The position numbers and the translations under genes are program-made. Source: an uncultured Peptostreptococcaceae bacterium (GTDB lineage Bacteria > Bacillota > Clostridia > Peptostreptococcales > Anaerovoracaceae). From it: 7,368 bases of DNA. Positions 1-5,574 of the stretch are shown here, in pieces. The notes under the pieces are model-generated. The model was not told the origin of the DNA. It saw only the letters and a list, made by a program, of their open reading frames with translations, and did not search any database. Positions within the stretch are counted from its first letter, which is position 1. Every line of letters begins with the position of its first letter. Where the stretch lies: assembly GCA_905236895.1 (NCBI GenBank), contig CAJOQI010000096.1:1-7368 (forward strand), read 5' to 3'.

Positions 1-189
1 CACGTACCCGGCGGAACCCTGACCATAGACACCATTGTGGAGGACGGATCGGTGGAGGCCGCCACAGATTCTTCGGCGACTGAAACCGACCAGCCGAGCA
101 TTAACCGCAGAATAATCGACCTCTATTTAACGGGACCCACCAATATTGTGGCGGAGGGCGAAATAGTGGACGAGGAACTGGTTTTATAG
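1..189 (+). CDS. dapF: C-terminal end of a probable diaminopimelate epimerase (5'-truncated)
   Basis: Frame 1 is open from the window edge and ends at TAG 187-189, giving 62 residues of a C-terminus. The segment HVPGGTLTI followed by LYLTGPTNIVAEGEI resembles the last two strands of DapF, where a GG-L-I strand is followed by a (M/L)TGP...V..GEI strand. DapF interconverts LL- and meso-diaminopimelate in lysine and peptidoglycan precursor synthesis in the cytoplasm. The catalytic cysteines would lie upstream of the window and cannot be checked. Between the two strands there is an acidic, Ser/Thr-rich stretch of roughly 20 residues (about residues 13-36) that is longer than the usual short turn. 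A related DapF-fold isomerase (PhzF or proline-racemase-like) is the main alternative. The call rests only on this tail. Confidence 0.62.
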   Translation, partial: HVPGGTLTIDTIVEDGSVEAATDSSATETDQPSINRRIIDLYLTGPTNIVAEGEIVDEELVL

Positions 190-216
190 TATTATTATAT
201 GAAGAAAAAATACTTT

Positions 217-238
217 AAGCGACCTTCCAGGGTCGCTT
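217..238 (+). terminator. Hairpin after the dapF-like gene, probable terminator
   Basis: A perfect 8-bp inverted repeat (AAGCGACC at 217-224, GGTCGCTT at 231-238) encloses a 6-base loop. It starts 27 bases after the upstream stop codon. The downstream flank on the + strand (ATAGTGTTATATT) is only moderately T-rich, so this is not a textbook intrinsic terminator. The upstream flank (GAAGAAAAAATACTT) is A-rich, which would supply a better U-tract on the opposite strand, so the hairpin could work in both directions. Position and symmetry are seen directly; the terminator role is inferred. Confidence 0.55.
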
Positions 239-254
239 ATAGTGTTATATTGCG

Positions 255-280
255 CTTTGGACTATTTTTGAGGTCCAAAG
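255..280 (+). other. Second inverted repeat in the leader of the tandem ligase gene
   Basis: CTTTGGAC (255-262) and GTCCAAAG (273-280) are perfect reverse complements around a 10-base loop containing TTTTTG. The repeat ends 30 bases before the ATG at 311 and is not followed by a T-run on the + strand. It is therefore a weak terminator candidate on its own. It could instead be an operator palindrome, a leader hairpin, or the second half of a double terminator. No clear -35/-10 pair is visible between 190 and 310, so the promoter for the following gene is not assigned. Confidence 0.4.
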
Positions 281-310
281 AATAATTATAAGAAAGCAAT
301 TGGCTAACTA

Positions 311-3300
311 ATGAACAAAGAGAAATTCAGCGGCAAGGACCATCCAATTAGGGAAGTCACAGACCTTAAGGATATTATTGTTTCAAGCTCCGAGATGTTC
401 GCGGACCAGGCGGCCTATCTTCAGAAGGATGCCCCCGGGGGAACATATAAGGCAATCCGCTACGCACAAGTAAAAAAAGATATGGATGCCCTTGGAACCA
501 AGTTCATCGACATGGGACTTAAGGGTGAAAAGATAGCGGTGATAGGGGAGACGGACTATCACTGGTTTTTGACGTATTATGCTACGGTCTGCGGAACGGG
601 AGTTATCGTTCCTTTGGACAAAAACCTTCCTGAAGAAGAGATAGAGAATCTGGTGGAAAGATCGGGCTGCGCCGCTCTTGTCTATACCAGAAAAATGGAG
701 AAGAAGATCGCCAAGCTCTTAGACAATCCCTACAATATCAAATACTTTATTTCAATCAACGGCAAAGAACAGGACGACAGGGTTCTGTCTCTTAGAAAGC
801 TTATAGCTGAAGGAAGAACCCTTTTGGAAGAGGGGCGTAGAGACTTTGTTGATGCGGAAATCGATCCCAACCAAATGGCGACTTTGATTTTCACTTCCGG
901 AACCACAGGCCTTGCCAAGGGGGTAATGCTCTCTCATAAGAATATTGCAAGCAATGTAATGAATATGTCCCGCCGTATGATGCTGGGAGATAAGTGGATC
1001 ATTCTTTCCATTCTTCCAACCCATCATACCTTTGAGAATACCTGCGTTGACTGGACCACCTTCTACCAGGGCAAGACCCTTGCCATCTGCGAAGGAGTTA
1101 AATACATCCAAAAGAATATGAACGAGGTTCACGCCAATTGTATGGTTGGTGTTCCCCTGGTTTTTGAAAAGCTCTATAAGGGTATGATGAAGCAGGCGGA
1201 AAGCAGCGGGCAGGGCGAGAAACTGAGAAACGCCATCGAGCTAAGCAGAAGGCTTAAACTGTATAACAATCCACAGGTGATGAAGAGGATGTTTAAGTCT
1301 GTCCACGAAGCTCTGGGCGGAAAGATGCAGCAGTTTATTGCCGGCGGTGCTGCAATAGATCCCAAGGTAATAAGGGACTTTGAGGCCATGGGAATTCCCA
1401 TGATGCAGGGCTATGGAATGACGGAGTGTTCTCCGATTATTGCTGTGAACCAGGATAATTACAGCATCCCCGAATCCGTTGGTCGCCCCATGCATGGAAC
1501 CACGGTAAAGATCGATGATCCCGGTCCCGACGGCATCGGTGAAATCGTAGTTAAGAGTCCCTCCGTCATGCTGGGTTATTACGAGGATCAGGCTGCGACG
1601 GACGAAGTCATCAGAGATGGCTGGCTTTATACAGGAGACCTGGGATATATGGACGAAAACGGATTCCTCTATGTTACGGGAAGAAAGAAGACCGTAATTG
1701 TAACAAAGGGAGGAAAGAATATATTCCCGGAAGAGCTTGAAGAGGTTCTCAAGGAAAACGATCTTATCAAAGAATGTCTGGTCCACGGCGTTACGGATAA
1801 GAGAATAGGAAACGTAATTGTAACCGCAGATATTCAGCCTGATTTTGATTTGCTTAAGAAGCGTCACGGGGAAATGAATTCCAGCGAGATATATAACTTC
1901 TATAGGGAATTGGTAGACAAGGTTAACGACGAGTTGCCGCCATATAAGGTTATTAAAAGAGTTAATATCCGAGAAAAGGATTTTGAAAAAACCACCACAG
2001 GTAAACTTAAGAGGTATGGTAATTTTGTGGAAGGAGAAGAAATGGCCGGAAGTTTGAGTTTTAGAGAAATTAAAGAAGAAGAGAAAAAGAGAGCGGATCA
2101 GGTAATCAAAGAGATTCAGGACAGCGAAGATCCCTATCTTAGATATAAGACGGGAAGGGCAATCACTGACATTAAGCAGATGTTTGAAAGCAGCGTGGAG
2201 CTCTATGGAGATCATGTGGCCTTCTATCAGAAATTCAAGAAGGGCGGGGAATATAAGTCCATTACATATAAGCAGGCTTTGGCTGATGTTAACGGCCTTG
2301 GAACCGCTTTGATAGACAGAGGTCTTAAGGACAAGCGAATTGCAATAATCGGCGATACATACTATCAATGGGAGTCTTCATATCTTGCTGTAATAGGCGG
2401 CGTGGGTGTTGTGGTTCCTCTGGATAAGGAGCTGAACAAAGGAGAGATAGAGAACCTCTTGATCGACGCGGAGGTTTCAGCAGTTCTCTACAGCAAGAGA
2501 TTCGATTCCATCTTTAAGGAGATCAAAGCCGAGGGAAAGACCAAGCTGGAGCTTCTTGTAAATATGGATGAAGAGATGAATCTTTACCTGGAAAAGGACA
2601 GCAAAGAAGGAATCCATGACGACGAAGTTTTAAGCTGGGCTCAGCTGGTTAGAGAGGGCAAGGAGAGAGTTGCCCAGGGAGACAGACGTTTCCTGGATGC
2701 GGAAATCATCGCAGGAGATATGGCGGTTATTCTCTATACCTCGGGAACCACAGGCTTTGCCAAGGGAGTAATGCTTTCCAATACCAATCTTTGTGAAGAC
2801 CTGATGACGGCACCGACGATCTTAAACGTAAACGATTGGGATATATTCTTCTCGGTGCTTCCGGTTCATCATACATACGAGTGTACCTGTGCATTTTTGA
2901 TGCCCCTCTATAAGGGGGCGGCAATCGCCTTCTCCGAGGGACTTAAATATATAACCAAGAATCTTGAAGAGGTTAGACCTACCATGCTTCTTGGAGTTCC
3001 GGTGCTGCTGGAGACTCTCTATAAGAGAATCTGGAAGGCAGCCAAGGAAGGTGGCAAGGAGAAGACTCTCAAGAGACTTCTTGCCATCAACAGAAAGACC
3101 AAGAAGGTGAAGCTGGATATCAGCAAGCCATTCACCAAGGACATCCTTAAGGTCTTCGGCGGAAGGATGAGGGTTTTGATCAGTGGCGGTGCGGCCATCG
3201 ATCCTGAGATTCTCCAATTCTTTAACGATATTGGAATTACCGCCGTTCAAGGATACGGTTTAACCGAGTGTTCGCCTATGGCGGCATTAAACCCCGATGT

Positions 3301-3895
3301 AGAAAAGGATATGAGAAACGCATCTGTTGGACATCTCCTTCCCACCATGAAGGTTAAGGTTGTGGATAAGGACGAAGAAGGCATCGGAGAAATCTGCTTC
3401 GCCGGCGGAAACGTAATGCTGGGCTACTATAACAACCAGGAAGCCACCGACGAGGTTATTAAGGAGGGTTGGTTCCATACGGGAGACCAGGGTTATGTGG
3501 ATGAGGACGACTTTATCTATATAACGGGAAGAAAGAAAAACGTAATCATCACCGACAACGGAAAGAATATTTTCCCGGAGGAAATTGAATATCTTCTTTC
3601 AAGAATTCCATATGTGGCCGAGTCCATGGTATGGGGCGCAGAGGAAGAGGGTGAGGTGAACAGCACAACCATTGCGGCTACCGTTCTTCCGGACTTTGAA
3701 GAGGTGGAGGCTGAGCTGGGTAAAAACTATAGCGACGAAGCCCTTGAAGCCCTTATATGGTCGGAGATAGACAAGATAAACGAAGAACAGCCCTTCTTTA
3801 AGAAGGTTAAGAAACTGGTTGTAAGAAAGAGGGAATTCGAAAAAACCAGCGGAAGAAAGATCAAGCGATTCGTGGAGGATAATAAGAATGCCTAA
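311..3895 (+). CDS. Tandem acyl-CoA-synthetase-like protein with two complete AMP-binding modules
   Basis: The 1194-residue protein contains two adenylate-forming modules in series, about residues 14-570 and 616-1187. They are joined by a charged, probably helical linker (571-615). Single long-chain acyl-CoA synthetases usually have about 550-650 residues, so this is a true doubling. Module 1 has the P-loop FTSGTTGLAKG (194-204), HHTFE (238-242), GYGMTECSP (367-375), TGD (441-443), TGRKK (456-460) and the A10 lysine in TTTGKLKR (K565). Module 2 has YTSGTTGFAKG (809-819), HHTYE (853-857), GYGLTECSP (981-989), TGD (1057-1059), TGRKK (1072-1076) and TSGRKIKR (K1183). Both active sites therefore look intact. 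The HH(T)(F/Y)E and GKN(I)FPEE(L/I)E motifs fit the long-chain acyl-CoA synthetase branch better than amino-acid adenylation domains. The expected reaction is ATP-dependent activation of a carboxylic acid to acyl-AMP and then a thioester; the substrate is unknown. No signal peptide, membrane segment, carrier-protein or condensation domain is visible. The start at 311 is kept because the next Met (residue 29) would cut into module 1, although no strong ribosome binding site precedes 311. The gene overlaps the racemase by 8 bases. Confidence 0.9.
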   Translation: MNKEKFSGKDHPIREVTDLKDIIVSSSEMFADQAAYLQKDAPGGTYKAIRYAQVKKDMDALGTKFIDMGLKGEKIAVIGETDYHWFLTYYATVCGTGVIVPLDKNLPEEEIENLVERSGCAALVYTRKMEKKIAKLLDNPYNIKYFISINGKEQDDRVLSLRKLIAEGRTLLEEGRRDFVDAEIDPNQMATLIFTSGTTGLAKGVMLSHKNIASNVMNMSRRMMLGDKWIILSILPTHHTFENTCVDWTTFYQGKTLAICEGVKYIQKNMNEVHANCMVGVPLVFEKLYKGMMKQAESSGQGEKLRNAIELSRRLKLYNNPQVMKRMFKSVHEALGGKMQQFIAGGAAIDPKVIRDFEAMGIPMMQGYGMTECSPIIAVNQDNYSIPESVGRPMHGTTVKIDDPGPDGIGEIVVKSPSVMLGYYEDQAATDEVIRDGWLYTGDLGYMDENGFLYVTGRKKTVIVTKGGKNIFPEELEEVLKENDLIKECLVHGVTDKRIGNVIVTADIQPDFDLLKKRHGEMNSSEIYNFYRELVDKVNDELPPYKVIKRVNIREKDFEKTTTGKLKRYGNFVEGEEMAGSLSFREIKEEEKKRADQVIKEIQDSEDPYLRYKTGRAITDIKQMFESSVELYGDHVAFYQKFKKGGEYKSITYKQALADVNGLGTALIDRGLKDKRIAIIGDTYYQWESSYLAVIGGVGVVVPLDKELNKGEIENLLIDAEVSAVLYSKRFDSIFKEIKAEGKTKLELLVNMDEEMNLYLEKDSKEGIHDDEVLSWAQLVREGKERVAQGDRRFLDAEIIAGDMAVILYTSGTTGFAKGVMLSNTNLCEDLMTAPTILNVNDWDIFFSVLPVHHTYECTCAFLMPLYKGAAIAFSEGLKYITKNLEEVRPTMLLGVPVLLETLYKRIWKAAKEGGKEKTLKRLLAINRKTKKVKLDISKPFTKDILKVFGGRMRVLISGGAAIDPEILQFFNDIGITAVQGYGLTECSPMAALNPDVEKDMRNASVGHLLPTMKVKVVDKDEEGIGEICFAGGNVMLGYYNNQEATDEVIKEGWFHTGDQGYVDEDDFIYITGRKKNVIITDNGKNIFPEEIEYLLSRIPYVAESMVWGAEEEGEVNSTTIAATVLPDFEEVEAELGKNYSDEALEALIWSEIDKINEEQPFFKKVKKLVVRKREFEKTSGRKIKRFVEDNKNA
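3874..3878 (+). promoter_or_regulatory. Ribosome binding site of the racemase gene
   Basis: GGAGG lies 9 bases before the ATG at 3888 and sits inside the last codons of the tandem ligase gene. It supports independent initiation of the racemase at the overlap, with translational coupling, and supports the choice of 3888 as the start. Confidence 0.8.
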
Positions 3896-4988
3896 GGTAA
3901 AATATCCCGAACTTGAGATTGACCTTGGAAAACTTCGCGAGAATATAGAATGGATCGTTGCTTCCGGCGTTATTGCGGGAGTGAAGATTATCGGAGTAAT
4001 CAAAGGTGTTAACGCCCTTCCAAAAGTGACGGAGGTATTTTTGGAGAGCGAGCTTGATGGTATCGGAAGTTCGAGAATCGAGCATCTTAGGAAGGCGAAG
4101 AAACTGATGGAGGGAAAAGGCATCAGGAAACCTTTGATGCTCCTAAGAGTTCCCATGCTTTCCGAGGTTAAAGAGGTTGTTAAGACTGCGGACGTTTCTC
4201 TAAACAGCGAGCCTGCGGTTCTTAAAGCCTTAAACAAAGCGGCGGGAAAGCAGGGAAAGGTCCACAGAGTTATTCTTATGGCGGACATCGGAGATATACG
4301 GGAAGGCTTCTGGGATAAGGATGAGCTTGTGGATGTGGCCCTAAAAGTGGAGGAGATGGAGAACCTCTATTTGGAAGGCATCGGAACCAATGTGGGTTGC
4401 TACGGAGCTTTGGTTCCAACGGCGGAAAAGCTGGGAGAACTGATTCCAATTGCAGAGAGAATCGAAAGCAAAATCGGCAGGAAGTTGGATGTGATTTCCG
4501 GTGGTGCCAGCACCAGCTATATGCGAATTACCGATAAGGATATGCCGGATGGAATCAACCAGCTGAGGATGGGGGAGAATATCCTCCTTGCAAGGGATAA
4601 TGAGGTTTACCACGGTCATTCCACGGAGCCTTTGCACCAGGATGTGTTTACCCTTAAGGCGGAGGTAATCGAGGTAAAGGACAAGCCCAGTCATCCGGTT
4701 GGGGAAATCAATGTGGACTGCTTCGGCAGCAAGCCGGTTTACGAAGACCGTGGAATCAGGAAGAGGGCCCTTATAGCCCTTGGAAGAGCGGACATGGGAA
4801 GTCCCTTTGATCTCTTCCCTATGAGAGAGGGCGTGGAGGTGGTAGGCTCCTCCAGCGACCATACAATTCTGGACGTAACCGAGGCAGAAAAGATAAAAGT
4901 TGGGGACGTTCTGGAGTTCGGAATCAACTACGCCGCAATGGTTTATTTGACCCAAAGTCAGGAAATCAAGATAGTCTACAAAAATTGA
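3888..4988 (+). CDS. Alanine/ornithine racemase family PLP-dependent enzyme
   Basis: The 366-residue protein matches the clostridial ornithine racemase (Orr)/YhfX-like branch of the alanine racemase fold-III family in length and motifs. The PLP-binding lysine is most likely K39 in GVIKGVNAL, at the end of the second barrel strand. Other family blocks are SRIEHLRKAKKL (62-73), LMLLRVPMLSEV (83-94), ADIGDIREGFW (132-142), TNVGCYGALVP (167-177), SGGAS (204-208), RMGENILLAR (227-236), EDRGIRKRALIALG (286-299) and SSSDHTILDV (321-330). Tyr348, in the C-terminal beta domain (FGINYAAM), is a candidate for the second catalytic base by analogy with alanine racemase. The family interconverts L- and D-amino acids in the cytoplasm; alanine, ornithine or another cationic amino acid cannot be distinguished from sequence. 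Genes of the ornithine degradation pathway (ord, oraS/oraE) are not in the window. The start overlaps the end of the tandem ligase and has a good ribosome binding site, so the two genes form one unit. The stop codon lies inside the -35 element of the greA promoter. Confidence 0.88.
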   Translation: MPKVKYPELEIDLGKLRENIEWIVASGVIAGVKIIGVIKGVNALPKVTEVFLESELDGIGSSRIEHLRKAKKLMEGKGIRKPLMLLRVPMLSEVKEVVKTADVSLNSEPAVLKALNKAAGKQGKVHRVILMADIGDIREGFWDKDELVDVALKVEEMENLYLEGIGTNVGCYGALVPTAEKLGELIPIAERIESKIGRKLDVISGGASTSYMRITDKDMPDGINQLRMGENILLARDNEVYHGHSTEPLHQDVFTLKAEVIEVKDKPSHPVGEINVDCFGSKPVYEDRGIRKRALIALGRADMGSPFDLFPMREGVEVVGSSSDHTILDVTEAEKIKVGDVLEFGINYAAMVYLTQSQEIKIVYKN

Positions 4989-5013
4989 CAGAATCAAGCA
5001 TTTTCAGTATAAT
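4985..5013 (+). promoter_or_regulatory. Consensus sigma-70/sigma-A promoter for greA-lysS
   Basis: TTGACA (4985-4990) and TATAAT (5008-5013) both match the consensus exactly, with the optimal 17-base spacer. Transcription should start near 5020, giving a leader of about 53 bases before greA. The -35 box overlaps the racemase stop codon (TGA 4986-4988). The match predicts strong, constitutive expression of greA and lysS independent of the upstream ligase-racemase unit. Confidence 0.9.
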
Positions 5014-5052
5014 ACCTTGGATTATGGGCAAGGCCCGAGAAATATCATTTTT

Positions 5053-5060
5053 AAAGGAGA
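5053..5060 (+). promoter_or_regulatory. Ribosome binding site of greA, unusually spaced
   Basis: AAAGGAGA is a strong Shine-Dalgarno sequence, but its AAGGAG core ends 13 bases before the greA ATG at 5073, which is longer than usual. An out-of-frame ATG at 5062 lies only 2 bases after the core. It opens an 8-codon frame whose TAA (5086-5088) overlaps the second in-frame greA Met codon at 5088. Either greA start, 5073 or 5088, would keep the domain intact. Confidence 0.65.
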
Positions 5061-5072
5061 AATGAGAGAACT

Positions 5073-5555
5073 ATGGATAGAATCCTAATGACCAAAAAAG
5101 AGTATGAAAACAATATAGAAAAACTCAAGGCCCTTAAGGACAAGCTTCCCGGAGCTGCCGAAATGATGAAGGAAGCCAGATCCTATGGCGACCTTTCCGA
5201 AAACTCCGAATTCGTTGCAGCCAAGGAATATTTGGCTGACCTGGAGAAGGAAATCGAAAAGCTGGAGAGCGAGATCAACAGCGCCGAGATCATCAAGGAA
5301 TCCGAGCTTACAACAGAGGCCGTAAAGGTTGGTCATAAAGTTAAGGTAAGAGATATGGATACCAAGAAGGAGACGGAATACGTAATCGTAGGTAAGACCG
5401 AAAGCGATCCATTCTCCAAGCCTGCAAAGATTTCCAACGAGTCACCTATCGGAGCGGCTTTGCTTGGAAAGGGAGTAGGCGAGAAGGTTGAAGTCTTTGT
5501 TCCCGACGGATCAAAGCATCTTAAGGTTGTTTCCATCGCCAAGAGAGACGACTAA
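5073..5555 (+). CDS. greA: Transcription elongation factor GreA
   Basis: GreA binds the secondary channel of RNA polymerase and stimulates cleavage of the 3' end of backtracked transcripts, rescuing stalled elongation complexes. The 160-residue length matches the family norm of about 158. The N-terminal half is a coiled coil (about residues 7-76). Its tip carries the signature RSYGDLSENSEF (36-47), with the acidic residues D40 and E43 that coordinate the catalytic magnesium. The C-terminal globular FKBP-like domain (about 85-157) contains the family block KISNESPIGAALLGKGVGE. The start at 5073 gives MDRILMT, comparable with the usual short lead-in ending in PMT; the Met at residue 6 is a possible alternative start. 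greA has a perfect promoter upstream and lies 19 bases before lysS, so the two should be co-transcribed. Confidence 0.97.
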   Translation: MDRILMTKKEYENNIEKLKALKDKLPGAAEMMKEARSYGDLSENSEFVAAKEYLADLEKEIEKLESEINSAEIIKESELTTEAVKVGHKVKVRDMDTKKETEYVIVGKTESDPFSKPAKISNESPIGAALLGKGVGEKVEVFVPDGSKHLKVVSIAKRDD

Positions 5556-5565
5556 AAAGAAAAAC

Positions 5566-5570
5566 GAGGA
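5566..5570 (+). promoter_or_regulatory. Ribosome binding site of lysS
   Basis: GAGGA lies 4 bases before the ATG at 5575, in the 19-base gap after the greA stop. The spacing is short but usable. It decides the lysS start, which gives an Asn/Gln/Glu-rich N-terminal tail of about 20 residues ahead of the conserved region. Confidence 0.6.
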
Positions 5571-5574
5571 TATT

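Noticed and set aside
287..292. TATAAG as a -10 box for the tandem ligase gene
   Set aside because: No acceptable -35 lies 16-18 bases upstream (only T-rich sequence) and there is no extended -10 TG. It would also leave a leader of only about 11 bases. Too weak to annotate.
1241..2368. 375-codon open frame on the - strand opposite the tandem ligase
   Set aside because: It covers the end of module 1 and the start of module 2 in antisense, with no recognisable motifs. The other - strand frames opposite the ligase, racemase and greA were rejected for the same reason.
311..3895. Non-ribosomal peptide synthetase
   Set aside because: There is no carrier-protein serine motif, condensation domain or thioesterase, and the motifs match the acyl-CoA synthetase branch rather than amino-acid adenylation domains.
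3881..3900. Programmed frameshift fusing the ligase to the racemase
   Set aside because: The racemase has its own GGAGG at proper spacing and a complete N-terminus, and no slippery heptamer is evident at the overlap. Ordinary stop-start overlap explains it.
5015..5036. Attenuator or riboswitch in the greA leader
   Set aside because: Only a 4-bp GGGC/GCCC hairpin and an overlapping 5-bp CCTTG/CAAGG pairing are visible. The latter would lie partly upstream of the predicted transcript start. The leader is too short for a T-box or lysine riboswitch.
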